Positions 1-7,752 of a stretch of 9,665 nucleotides of DNA are shown piece after piece (position 1 is the stretch's first letter; each line of letters begins with the position of its first letter). The stretch covers positions 1-9,665 of the forward strand of contig NZ_NCSM01000104.1 of NCBI RefSeq assembly GCF_002224125.1. Reading direction: 5' to 3'. The translations under genes and the position numbers were made by a program. This stretch comes from Streptomyces sp. NBS 14/10 (lineage in GTDB: Bacteria > Actinomycetota > Actinomycetes > Streptomycetales > Streptomycetaceae). The notes under the pieces are model-generated. The model was not told the origin of the DNA. It worked only from the letters and a program-made list of their open reading frames with translations, and ran no database searches.

Positions 1-90
1 ATCGACGACCCGGACACATTAGCCCGCCTCAATATACGTCGACGCGATCGCCTCGGCGGCATCCTCCACGAGTACCGGAATGCGGCTTGA
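1..90 (+). CDS. 3' end of an integrase-core (DDE) transposase
   Basis: The first base opens a reading frame of 29 codons ending in TGA at 88-90. Its tail reads RRRDRLGGILHEYRNAA, which resembles the extreme C-terminus of the integrase-core (rve-type) transposases common in Streptomyces insertion sequences; this is recognised from memory, not by search. The catalytic DDE residues would lie upstream, outside the window, so intactness cannot be judged. The frame holds a TTA codon at 19-21, rare in this GC-rich genome and in keeping with mobile DNA. The bases just after the stop probably belong to the end of the element, but no terminal repeat could be paired. The transposase part is fairly safe; the exact IS family is not known. 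Confidence 0.6.
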   Translation: MDDPDTLARLNIRRRDRLGGILHEYRNAA

Positions 91-113
91 CCTGCATGGA
101 TGAGATTTCCGGC

Positions 114-370
114 AAGGGCAGTGTCAGGACGCATGAGCAGCCGTACACGCCGCAGGGCGGGCAACGGCAGCCGGTGCAGCAGCGCCGCCAGGAACGCCCG
201 ATCGCTGGGCGTGAACCGGATCTTGTTCTTGCCGAGTTGGCGTTCCAACACGGTGATCTGGTGGCGCAGGGCGAGGACCTCCGCGTCCTTGTCCGGCCAG
301 TCATCGGCAGCAGGCGCAGCATCGCGAACGTGTTTGTCACACCCAGGTAAGCCAGTCACAGCAGCAAGAT
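114..370 (-). pseudogene. Broken N-terminal fragment of an integrase-type transposase
   Basis: Read on the minus strand, one frame gives LAYLGVTNTFAMLRLLPM (355 down to about 302). A second frame continues with DKDAEVLALRHQITVLERQL, then a stretch ending AALLHRLPLPALRR and RPDTAL near 115. Together these match my memory of the N-terminal, DNA-binding part of Streptomyces integrase-core transposases, where the two segments are continuous. The switch of frame near 301-303 implies a lost base. A TGA at 358-356 stands where the series LLL-stop-LAYL suggests an ancestral Arg codon (CGA to TGA). The homology stops near 114-117, next to the tail of the opposite-strand transposase. It is a dead, truncated copy; its IS family is not determined. 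Confidence 0.6.
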
Positions 371-471
371 CGGTCATCATGACGCGTGGACCACCGTCTA
401 CGCGAGAGCGCCGACTCGAGCGGCCGAGGCCGACGACCGCCAGTCCCGGTGCAGGCCTCCGACCAGGGTGG

Positions 472-905
472 ATGACATTCTCGGCAAGCGCAGAGTCGGC
501 GGCCGGTACGGGCCTCGTCGTGGCAACGACCTTGGTCGTGACGACGTCCGCGCTCGCCTTCGCCACGCTCCAGGCCGTGTGGCAGGCAGTGCCGGAGTAC
601 CGGCGGTGCGCCCTGGCGATGCTGGGCCGGACCGAGAAAGCCGAAGCCGAGGCCCGTCGGGCGGACGGTGACCGAGCAGAACCACCGCTGGTTCAGGGCC
701 AGCCCCGCGCCGTGGGCGGACCGGCTCAAGCTCGCCGCCAACGTGGTCGGCGAGACCGCGGTGCTGCGGGCGACGGCGGGAGGCCAGGTTCCGCGCTGCC
801 TCGTACGACGTGTCGGGCCCGGGGCCCGGGGCCGGGGCGCAGGTCCGGGTACCCGGGGCGGCCGCTGTCCGCGGACAACTGGCATTGTCCACCATCCCTC
901 CCTCC
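472..905 (+). pseudogene. Possible decayed gene in three successive frames; first part has a membrane helix
   Basis: From ATG at 472, preceded by an AGGGTGG stretch, the frame encodes a short polar start, a hydrophobic segment (GLVVATTLVVTTSALAFATL, likely one membrane helix) and a charged helix ending RTEKAEAEARRAD near 666. Third positions are strongly G/C up to there, then lose the bias. The bias resumes one frame over from GTG 668 (TEQNHRWFRASPAPWADRLK onward to about 790), and a third frame looks coding-like from about 798 to 905 (AASYDVSGPGPG onward). Two one-base shifts in an old gene would explain this. Alternatives are two small overlapping genes followed by non-coding DNA, or chance in GC-rich sequence. 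I do not recognise the product. Confidence 0.3.
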
Positions 906-1065
906 TCTGACCTGAGATGTGGCCACCGACGTCGAGTGGCCAATCCCTCCGGTGCGCACGGTGGTGCCCGGCGGGGTCGTCCCTCAGGTCCCGGTGCGTC
1001 AGGCACCACGTGACCAGCGGCCGTCCTCCCGCCTTCCCATCAGTGACCCGTCGGAGGAGATATCG

Positions 1066-1382
1066 TTGTCGGATTCCCGTATCCGCGCTGTGGCGCTGCG
1101 TAGCGCATGCAGCCTGATCAGCACTGCGCTCGCAGTGGTGGTGCCCTCGGCATCGGCGGCGTCGCCGAAGCCGCACCCGTGTCTGTTCCTGCCGCAGCCG
1201 CGGCCGCGTCGAACTGCGTGGAGGCCCCGTTCGTTGTGCATTTCTAGTCCGGCGGCTGCCGAGTGGAGGCGAAGTTCAGCTGCACCGGCAGTATCCCCAC
1301 CCCGCTTCCGTCGTGGAGGGCAACCGGGGTCCGGTCCGGTGAGTTTCTATTTGTGTCCTCATGTCCGGTGTCGGGGAAGTAA
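1066..1382 (+). pseudogene. Remnant of a small secreted cysteine-containing protein
   Basis: A good Shine-Dalgarno GGAGGAG (1053-1059) lies seven bases before TTG 1066. The frame opens with a readable Sec signal peptide: basic start SDSRIRAVALR, hydrophobic core with STALAVVV, and a cleavage-like PSASA-A near residue 30. After about 1170 this frame turns into improbable Pro/Arg-rich sequence. The neighbouring frame continues sensibly with PVSVPAAAAAASNCVEAPF and stops at TAG 1245-1247, then runs on as SGGCRVEAKFSCTGSIPTP to TAA 1380-1382. One lost base near 1170 and one CAG-to-TAG change would restore a secreted protein of roughly 105 residues with four cysteines after the signal peptide. The signal peptide is directly visible; the reconstruction is inference. 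Family not recognised. Confidence 0.45.
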
Positions 1383-1474
1383 CTGAACAGGGTTGGGCAC
1401 AGTGCAGGAGGTCTGGGCCGCCTGGGCTCAGGGCCACGACAGGGTCGTCGGAGCGGCGACTCCGGGGGGTGCGG

Positions 1475-2482
1475 ATGTGGCAGAAGGTGTCGAACGAGGA
1501 ACTGCCCGCGGAGGAGCAGTTGCCCTTCTGGGCCGAGTTGGTCTCCCGTGAGCTGGCACCGCTCACCCTCAGCAGCGCGAACCCCGCAGGGGGCTTCCCC
1601 GCGTGGGCCTCGGTGCTGGACCTCGGCTCCGTACGGGTGGCCGCGTTCAACAGCCCGCCCGCGTACCTGAAACGCACCTGGGCAGACATCCGGCGGTCCG
1701 ACCCGAGCACCTACCAGCTGACCTTCGTCTCCGGCACCCCCCTGTGGATCAGCCAGCGGCGCCAGGACTCTGGGCTGGTGCTCGGCGACATGGTGCTCTT
1801 CGACTTATCACATCCGTTCGAAGGCGCGGTGCCCGACAGAGGCCGCCACACCCAGGTACTCATCATGCAACTGCCGCGCGAGGAACTGCCGCTTCGGCCG
1901 GACAAGGTCCACCAGCTCCTCGCCCAGCCCTTGTCGGCCCGCACCGGCATGGGGGCGATCCTCGCCCGGTTCCTGACCACACTGGACGCCTACGGCCCCG
2001 ACTGCAACCCCCGCGACCTGAGCCGATTAGGCGCGATGGCGGTCGACCTGGCGGGCGCCTGCCTGGCCCAGCACCTCGGAGCCTACGACGACCTTCCGGC
2101 CGAGACCCGCCAGCAGGCCATGCTCGCCCGCGTCAACGCCTTCATCGACCACAACCTCGACGATCCGGACCTGGGACCGGCGGACATCGCGGCACACCAC
2201 CACATCTCCGTACGCTCCCTGCACACCCTCTTCCGGCAGCACGGAGAGACCGTGGCGGCCTCGATACGCCGACGCCGCCTGGAACGCTGCCACGCCGACC
2301 TCACCGACCCCCGGCTCCGGCGGCGGTCGATCAGCGCCATCGCCGCCCGGTGGGGATTTGTACGCCCGGCGGACTTCAGCCGGGCGTTCCGCGCGGCCTA
2401 CGGCGTGGCGCCCAGAGAGCTTCGGCAGGCGGCACTGCGCAGTCTGCCGGATACGCAGCGGGCTGCGCTGAGCGACAAGTAA
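1475..2482 (+). CDS. AraC-family transcriptional regulator with two TTA codons
   Basis: A 335-residue protein with the AraC/XylS layout. The N-terminal about 200 residues resemble the AraC-binding-like sensor domain of actinobacterial regulators. Residues about 216-320 form the double helix-turn-helix DNA-binding domain: the first helix pair contains DIAAHHHISVRSLHTLFRQH, and the second contains ISAIAARWGFVRPADFSRAF followed by the typical AYGVAPRELRQ ending. The start is set at ATG 1475 because a G-run (1464-1469) sits five bases before it and family-like sequence begins there. The same frame is open back to ATG 1361, but that extension looks non-family. Leu codons at 1805-1807 and 2027-2029 are TTA, which in Streptomyces makes translation depend on the bldA tRNA. 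It lies upstream of the ATPase operon on the same strand; whether it controls that operon is unknown. Confidence 0.9.
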   Translation: MWQKVSNEELPAEEQLPFWAELVSRELAPLTLSSANPAGGFPAWASVLDLGSVRVAAFNSPPAYLKRTWADIRRSDPSTYQLTFVSGTPLWISQRRQDSGLVLGDMVLFDLSHPFEGAVPDRGRHTQVLIMQLPREELPLRPDKVHQLLAQPLSARTGMGAILARFLTTLDAYGPDCNPRDLSRLGAMAVDLAGACLAQHLGAYDDLPAETRQQAMLARVNAFIDHNLDDPDLGPADIAAHHHISVRSLHTLFRQHGETVAASIRRRRLERCHADLTDPRLRRRSISAIAARWGFVRPADFSRAFRAAYGVAPRELRQAALRSLPDTQRAALSDK

Positions 2483-2751
2483 CACCGCACGCATCGCCAA
2501 CTCGCAGCCGGCGGCGCGTGCCACGATGCGAGGAAACGGCAGGGGAACACGGGCCAGGCGCCGCACGAAGCCCCTGTTCGGCCTGTGCGATCGCAGCGAC
2601 GTGATCGAGCCAATCGCGGGTGGCAGCGGCGCCGCGTCGGTGTCAACGCAAGGTGTGGAACGGCTACAACGTGATCCAGTGTCCCGCCTCTGCCTGGGTG
2701 GGCGGCGACGAGTCAGAAGCGGTTTTGTCGTGTGTGCGGGAGCTGAAAGGT
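2483..2751. other. Intergenic gap upstream of the ATPase operon
   Basis: No convincing gene lies here. On the minus strand about 2545-2610 one frame reads RDWLDHVAAIAQAEQGLRAA, which looks coding-like and may be a scrap of a lost gene, but there is no start signal or domain to support it. A loose promoter-like pair, TGTCAA (2641-2646) and TACAAC (2665-2670) with 18 bases between, would point towards the operon but matches the consensus poorly. No clear terminator hairpin with a T-run follows the regulator's stop. The operon promoter most likely lies in this gap, because gene 1 begins just downstream. Confidence 0.4.
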
Positions 2752-2798
2752 GCCCCCCGTAGGGGGCCCGATGCTCCCACATCGAACGGGGGGCCTTG
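2752..2798 (+). promoter_or_regulatory. G/C-rich leader with alternative hairpins around the ribosome binding site
   Basis: GCCCCCCGT (2752-2760) is a perfect nine-base inverted match to ACGGGGGGC (2786-2794), and the right arm contains the G-run (2788-2793) that serves as Shine-Dalgarno for ATG 2799. The left arm can instead fold locally: GCCCCC (2752-2757) pairs with GGGGGC (2762-2767) over a four-base loop, CGTA. A further small stem, CGATG (2769-2773) with CATCG (2780-2784), is compatible with either state. One fold hides the ribosome binding site and the other frees it. The pairings are visible in the sequence; a regulatory role is inference, and G- and C-runs are common in such a genome. 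Confidence 0.4.
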
Positions 2799-4643
2799 AT
2801 GAGTGCTGCCGAGAGCGAGACCGATGCCGGTGCGGAACTGGCACTGCGCGTCTTCACCGGGGACGAGCGTTGGGGCTGGGAGTTCGTCCAGCCGCCCGCG
2901 CCCCCCGCGCACCGGGATGCCCACAACCCGCCCGCGTACACCGAGCCCTCCGGCGCCGAGGTCCGCGCCATGGAGGAGCGGGCCATGGCCGGGACGAGGA
3001 ACAACGGTTCCGGCTGCCTCCTGCTGTTGGTAGGTGTTGTCGCCTTCATCGCTGGAGGAGCGGCCGTCGGCGCGGTCGTCGTCGCCGTCCTCGTCGTCGT
3101 ACTGATCGCGAACTCCCCGAGCGCCAGGCTGAGGGCCGCCCGAAGCCGCCTGGAGGCCGCTCGCGCCCACGCCCGGCGTGACTACGAGCAGCGCTGGCGT
3201 GCCTGGCAGAGCCGAATCGACGCCCACCGCGCGGAACACCTGCGGCACAACGAGACGCTGGACACCTGGTTCCCGCTCTCCCTGGCATCCAGGCCCAGCC
3301 GGGTCGACGTCTTCGGCGGCACGGGCAACGGCTGGGCGAGCCTGCTCGCCACGGTCGGCGGGCCGCTCCTCGGCGGCGGTCAGTCGCTCGTCGTCCTCGA
3401 CCTCACCCAGCAGGCCGTCGCACTCGAACTGGCCGGGCTCGCCGCACACCGCGACATCGCCGTCACGCACGTGCCCCTGCCCGGCGCCCTGCTCAACGTC
3501 GATCTTCGCGAGGAGTTCACTCCCGAACAACTGGCCGAGACAATGGCGGAAGCAGTGGGCACCATGCGCCCGCCCGGCGCCGACGCGGACCTCCACACCA
3601 TCGACGTGGACGTGGTCCGGACCGTCGCGGAACGGCTCGAAGGACCGGTGACCTTCCCCCGCCTCGCCGCCGGCCTGCGCGTGCTGCTCCGCGTCTACGA
3701 CGTCGACCCGGAAATACCGGGCGCGCTCAGTCCCTCCGAGGTCGAGTCGATCACCCGGGCCATCGACCTCCTGGGCCAGGGCGAGCGCGTCCAAAACGAG
3801 CTCCGCTACGTACGGGCGCAGACGGAACTGCTCACGCCGAGGAGGGAAGAGGCTGTGGTCCCCGGCGGCCGGGCAGCGGACTGGTGGCGGTCTGCGGGGC
3901 TGACGGTCGTCACGACCGAGGACTCGGTGCGCCGCCGCAAGGACCTCACGGACCGCTTCGTGTTCTTCCGGCTGCTCCACGTGCTGCGCACGCGTGCCAT
4001 GCCGCACGGTTCGGGGACGCTCGTCGTCGCCGGCGCTGACCATCTCGGCCGCGACGCCCTGGAATCGATGGCCCGGGAGGCGAGGACGGCCGGGATCAGG
4101 CTCGTGTTCCTGCTCGAACACCTGCGGGAAGGCACCGTCCAGATGGCCGGTGGATCCGACAGTGCGACGGTGTTCATGCGCATGGGCAACGGCGAGGAGG
4201 CCAAGGCAGCCGCGCAGTTCATCGGGCAGGAACACAGATTCCTCGTGAACCAGCTGACCCGGCAGATCGGGGAGACCTTCACCGAGGGGCGTGGCAGCAG
4301 CTACAGCTTCCAGCGGGGCGTGTCGGACACCGGCGGCTTCAACCGGGGCGGCGGCATGTCCGGCAGAACCTGGGGGAGCTCACGCTCCGTCTCGACCTCC
4401 CTCTCCCGCAGCTGGCAGGACTCCACGAACACCTCCACCGCCCGTTCGACGACGAACGGCGAGAATCTCAGCCGCGTCTATGAGTTCGCGGTCGAGCCCA
4501 CCCAGCTCCAGGCCCTCCCGGTGACCGGGCTGGTCCTCGTCGAAGCCGGTCCGAGCGGCCGTCGCGTCGTGTTCGGGGACTGCAACCCCGGGATCAACTT
4601 CCTGCCCCGGCTGTCCGCCCTGCCCCGCGTGAGCCTGACATGA
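2799..4643 (+). CDS. Membrane-anchored VirD4/TraG-like protein with degenerate Walker A
   Basis: A 614-residue protein. Residues 1-70 are polar; 73-104 form a hydrophobic stretch (one long or two tight membrane helices); 107-150 are a charged probable coiled coil. A nucleotide-binding-like core follows. GGTGNGWA at 173-180 has the spacing of a Walker A motif, but Lys and Ser/Thr are replaced by Trp and Ala. A hydrophobic strand with GADHLG (about residues 405-415) stands where Walker B would be, without the acidic pair. Downstream, FMRMGNGEEAKAAAQFIG and a Ser/Thr/Gly-rich stretch recall the C-terminal parts of TraG/VirD4 coupling proteins. It is probably a membrane platform that binds but does not hydrolyse ATP, partner of the active ATPase whose start overlaps its stop (ATGA at 4640-4643). 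ATG 2799 is preferred over TTG 2796 because of Shine-Dalgarno spacing. Family assignment is by memory and layout. Confidence 0.75.
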   Translation: MSAAESETDAGAELALRVFTGDERWGWEFVQPPAPPAHRDAHNPPAYTEPSGAEVRAMEERAMAGTRNNGSGCLLLLVGVVAFIAGGAAVGAVVVAVLVVVLIANSPSARLRAARSRLEAARAHARRDYEQRWRAWQSRIDAHRAEHLRHNETLDTWFPLSLASRPSRVDVFGGTGNGWASLLATVGGPLLGGGQSLVVLDLTQQAVALELAGLAAHRDIAVTHVPLPGALLNVDLREEFTPEQLAETMAEAVGTMRPPGADADLHTIDVDVVRTVAERLEGPVTFPRLAAGLRVLLRVYDVDPEIPGALSPSEVESITRAIDLLGQGERVQNELRYVRAQTELLTPRREEAVVPGGRAADWWRSAGLTVVTTEDSVRRRKDLTDRFVFFRLLHVLRTRAMPHGSGTLVVAGADHLGRDALESMAREARTAGIRLVFLLEHLREGTVQMAGGSDSATVFMRMGNGEEAKAAAQFIGQEHRFLVNQLTRQIGETFTEGRGSSYSFQRGVSDTGGFNRGGGMSGRTWGSSRSVSTSLSRSWQDSTNTSTARSTTNGENLSRVYEFAVEPTQLQALPVTGLVLVEAGPSGRRVVFGDCNPGINFLPRLSALPRVSLT

Positions 4644-7600
4644 GCGCAGGTGTCGGGGCTGGCCAGGGCCGGCCCTCCGCACTTGACGCGTACCGTTTCC
4701 ACCGCCTGCTCACAGTGCCCCGGAGGCCGGAGGACCCCCGTACGGAGGACCGTACAGCCGCCCAGCTCACCGCCGCGGTGATGGCGGCCCACGCCGTGCT
4801 CTCCCACCACGGGTCAGGGCACCCGACAGGGCTTGCGGCAGCATGGATCCGCCCGGGCCGGCACCGGCCGCTGCACTTCCTGGTGGGCGGATCGCCCCAC
4901 TTCCCGCCCGCCGGCGAAGACCCCGTCGGCGAAGACCCCGCCGGGGACGGCGCGCGACGCCCCTTGCGCTACCCGCCCGGGTCCACGGCCCGGGACGTCC
5001 CGCCGGGCGAGGCCGCCGCACTGCTGGAACGGATGCCGTTCTGGCTGCCCTGCCCCGGGTCCCACGACGCCCTGCGCCTGGGCGACGACGAGCGCGCCCT
5101 GCCTACCGAACGCCGCGGCTCGTTCGACGATGCCGTGGCCCACCTTCCGGACGCCTTCGCCTGGCTCGTCCTGGCCGAGCCCGTCCCGTACGAGCGACTG
5201 GAACAGGAGCGCGCGGCACTCGCCGTGCAGTTGCCGCGGCTGCGCCAGCGCGAGAACTCCGCCGCCGACCGGGTGGCGGCGGACCGGGCCGAGGCCCGCT
5301 ACCGCGAGCTGACCCGGGCACTCGCCACCGGGGTATGGAATGTACGCGTACTGGTCGGTGCCGAGAGGCCCGAGTCGGCGCTCGCCTCGGCGGCCCTGCT
5401 GTGCGGCGCGGGTGACCTCGACGACCTGCCGTACGTCCTGGTACCGGCTCGGCACCCGGTACCGCTCGCCGAAGCGCTGACCGCGGTCACGCCGCAGCCG
5501 GCCTCCGGATCCGGACCACCGGGCAGCGTCCCCTTCGTCGCACCCGCGGAACTCGTAGCGGCACTGGCCCGCCCGCCCAAGAGGGAACTGCCTGGGATCC
5601 GTACGGTGGCGCCGAACTGTTTCGACGTCACCTCCGACGACACGGAGCAGGCCTCGGACGGCTTCTTCATCGGCGACATCCTCGACGAGGCCCTCTCGCC
5701 CGCCGACCAGCTCCACGTCTCGCGCTCCACCCTCAACCGGCACGCCTTCGTCTGCGGAGCGACCGGGTCCGGCAAGTCCCAGACGGTGCGGACCCTGCTC
5801 ACCGCCCTGTCCACGCACGAACGGCCGATCCCCTGGCTTGCCGTCGAGCCGGCGAAGGCCGAGTACGCGCGTATCGCCGGACGCCTCGCCGCGGGCCGAG
5901 GACCTGGGCCTGCGCGGCGGGTGACCGTGATCAGGCCGGGCGACGTGGACGTGGCCCCCGCCTCCCTCAACCCGCTGGAGCCCGAGCCGGGCTTCCCGTT
6001 GCAGAGCCACGTGGACCTCGTACGGGCCCTCTTCCTCGCGGCGTTCGAGGGGCACGAGCCCTTCCCGCAAGTGCTGTCGCGGGCGCTGTCCCAGTGCTAC
6101 ACGGCCGCAGGGTGGGACCTCGTCACCGGCGAGCCGCGCCCGGCCCACAAACCGAAGTACGTGCTGAGCGAGCCTGACGAGCCCCGCACGGCGGTCTACC
6201 CGACCCTGGGCGAGCTCCAGGCGACCGCCCGGCAGGTCGTGGAGATGATCGGGTACGGCAAGGAAGTCACCGCGGACGTACGGGGCTTCGTCGACGTCCG
6301 CATGGGCTCGCTGCGCGAGGGCGCGCCGGGCCGGTTCTTCGAGGGCGGCCACCCCCTGGACATCGCCGGGCTGCTCGCCGGGAACGTGGTCCTGGAACTG
6401 GAAACGATCACGAATGACCAGGACAAGGCCTTCCTCATCGGCGCCGTACTCATCCGTCTGGTCGAACACCTGAGGGTCCACCACGGTGCCGGAGGAGTGC
6501 CGCTGCGCCACGTCCTCGTGGTGGAGGAGGCGCACCGGCTCCTGAAGAACGTCGAGGACGGCCCCGCGGCCGCGGCCGTCGAGCTCTTCGCCTCGCTCCT
6601 CGCCGAGATCCGGGCGTATGGCGAGGGCGTCGTCATCGTCGAGCAGATCCCCAGCAAGATCCTGCCCGACGTGATCAAGAACAGCGCGCTGAAGATCATG
6701 CACCGGCTCCCGGCGGAGGACGACCGCCGGACGGTCGGCGCCACGATGAACCTCCAACAGGAGCAGAGCGAGAACGTTGTCGCCCTGCCGCCCGGACGCG
6801 CGGCCGTGGCCGCCGACGGCATGGACCGGCCCGTCCTGACAGCGATCCCGCACAGGGAGCACGACGAGAGCGCGAAGGAGGCCTCGGCGGAGCCACCGCT
6901 GCTGGGCAGCCGCAGTCCGCTCTGCGGAGCCTCCTGCCGTCGCGAACCGTGCACGCTGCGTACGATGAACGACTCCCACCACCGTTCCGTGGAGCCGCTG
7001 CACCTGATCTGGACGGACGTGGCCGCCTCGGCCCAGGCAATGGGCAAGGCTGCCCCCGGCCCTGCCGACGCGGTCCGGGCCTCGCTGAAGGCGCTCCCCG
7101 AACGGCACCTGGAATGCACGCTCGTGTACGCGGTGGAACGAGCCGTCTCTGCGCGCGAGTCCCTGATGCGCGACGAGGTCGCCCCGGGGGACTTCGCGGA
7201 ACGCCTGTACGCCGCGCTGTCCGCGGCACTGCTCGGCACTCCGGCCCCGACCAGGGACCCGCGCCGCTACACGTACGCCAACTACCGCTACCGGGACGTC
7301 CTGGAAGTCATTCAGCGGGCCCGGAAGGCCAATCCGGACGGGCCGCACAGCTACCCGGACCACACGGCCGAATGGGCGTCCCGCGGCCTGGTCCTGACCG
7401 GCACCTCCGGGGCTGACCACCGCCTCCAGATCCGTGCCCTGCCGGGGTACGGGCCGGAGAAGGTCCATGCCCGGGTCGGCGACGTGGACCGCAGCGGCCT
7501 GCGCGACGCGGTGATGGCGGTGACGGGCGGCACGACGGAGGAGCACGTCAGGCGGGCATTCGCCCTCGCCTGCGCGGAGGGGCCGCGGCTGCGAGCGGTG

Positions 7601-7663
7601 GTGGAGGAGACGGTGGCACGGGTGGCGCAGTTGTGCGCCCTGGGGAGGGAGGCCCGTTCATGA
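4640..7663 (+). CDS. HerA/VirB4-like (DUF87-type) motor ATPase with C-terminal cysteine cluster
   Basis: A 1007-residue ATPase. Residues 1-330 form an N-terminal domain of unknown type with a coiled-coil-like stretch at about 184-232 and a small tandem repeat [11 protein letters not shown] near 92. The motor domain follows: Walker [11 protein letters not shown] (373-382), [13 protein letters not shown] beyond it, Walker B-like strand ending VVEEAH (627-632), then [22 protein letters not shown] and LPPGRAAV, typical of the HerA/VirB4 branch of hexameric DNA or protein pumps. Next is a cysteine cluster, Cys762-x3-Cys766-x4-Cys771, with His780-His781 nearby, possibly zinc-binding, then a helical tail of about 230 residues. 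The protein has no membrane segment, so it would need the upstream membrane protein to reach the membrane. It overlaps both neighbours by ATGA, implying translational coupling. ATPase class is confident; substrate is unknown. Confidence 0.88.
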   Translation: MSAGVGAGQGRPSALDAYRFHRLLTVPRRPEDPRTEDRTAAQLTAAVMAAHAVLSHHGSGHPTGLAAAWIRPGRHRPLHFLVGGSPHFPPAGEDPVGEDPAGDGARRPLRYPPGSTARDVPPGEAAALLERMPFWLPCPGSHDALRLGDDERALPTERRGSFDDAVAHLPDAFAWLVLAEPVPYERLEQERAALAVQLPRLRQRENSAADRVAADRAEARYRELTRALATGVWNVRVLVGAERPESALASAALLCGAGDLDDLPYVLVPARHPVPLAEALTAVTPQPASGSGPPGSVPFVAPAELVAALARPPKRELPGIRTVAPNCFDVTSDDTEQASDGFFIGDILDEALSPADQLHVSRSTLNRHAFVCGATGSGKSQTVRTLLTALSTHERPIPWLAVEPAKAEYARIAGRLAAGRGPGPARRVTVIRPGDVDVAPASLNPLEPEPGFPLQSHVDLVRALFLAAFEGHEPFPQVLSRALSQCYTAAGWDLVTGEPRPAHKPKYVLSEPDEPRTAVYPTLGELQATARQVVEMIGYGKEVTADVRGFVDVRMGSLREGAPGRFFEGGHPLDIAGLLAGNVVLELETITNDQDKAFLIGAVLIRLVEHLRVHHGAGGVPLRHVLVVEEAHRLLKNVEDGPAAAAVELFASLLAEIRAYGEGVVIVEQIPSKILPDVIKNSALKIMHRLPAEDDRRTVGATMNLQQEQSENVVALPPGRAAVAADGMDRPVLTAIPHREHDESAKEASAEPPLLGSRSPLCGASCRREPCTLRTMNDSHHRSVEPLHLIWTDVAASAQAMGKAAPGPADAVRASLKALPERHLECTLVYAVERAVSARESLMRDEVAPGDFAERLYAALSAALLGTPAPTRDPRRYTYANYRYRDVLEVIQRARKANPDGPHSYPDHTAEWASRGLVLTGTSGADHRLQIRALPGYGPEKVHARVGDVDRSGLRDAVMAVTGGTTEEHVRRAFALACAEGPRLRAVVEETVARVAQLCALGREARS

Positions 7664-7752
7664 GTGAACTCGGTGCTACGCCCGGCGTGGCAGACGCTCC
7701 CCCACCCCCACCGCCTCCGGTCGACGCGAAGGCGCCCGGGGACGGCGACGTG
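7610..7752 (+). repeat. Direct repeat, left copy: end of ATPase gene plus start of acidic gene
   Basis: This segment covers the last codons of the ATPase ([17 protein letters not shown]) and the first 31 codons of the acidic protein (MSELG at the start, PPPV in the middle, GDGDV at the end). It is repeated, with many substitutions and small length changes, at 9508-9644. The distance between copies (about 1.9 kb) is close to the length of the acidic gene, as expected for tandem duplication of that gene with a little of its upstream neighbour. Confidence 0.75.

Noticed and set aside
100..915. A 271-codon plus-strand frame treated as one protein
   Set aside because: Its first 120 codons lie opposite the transposase remnant and look non-coding. 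Only the part from about 472 has codon bias, and that bias then leaves the frame.
1361..1474. Longer start for the AraC-family regulator at ATG 1361
   Set aside because: The 38 extra residues look unlike the family, the site lacks a convincing ribosome binding site, and ATG 1475 has a well-placed G-run.
2545..2610. Coding-like minus-strand peptide with RDWLDHVAAIAQAEQ
   Set aside because: Short, no start signal, no recognised domain and no continuation; could be a gene scrap or chance.
2641..2670. Promoter pair TGTCAA / TACAAC with 18-base spacing
   Set aside because: Only a weak match to consensus, and similar matches occur by chance; mentioned in the intergenic entry but not called.
2664..4235. 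A 523-codon minus-strand frame opposite gene 1
   Set aside because: Acidic/His-rich shadow with no recognisable features; the plus strand has the membrane segment, P-loop-like motif and operon overlap.
4814..7546. A 910-codon open frame on the minus strand across the ATPase gene
   Set aside because: It is the shadow of a long GC-rich gene. Its composition (Arg, Gly, Val, Asp-rich with no motifs) is unlike a protein, while the plus strand shows full Walker motifs.
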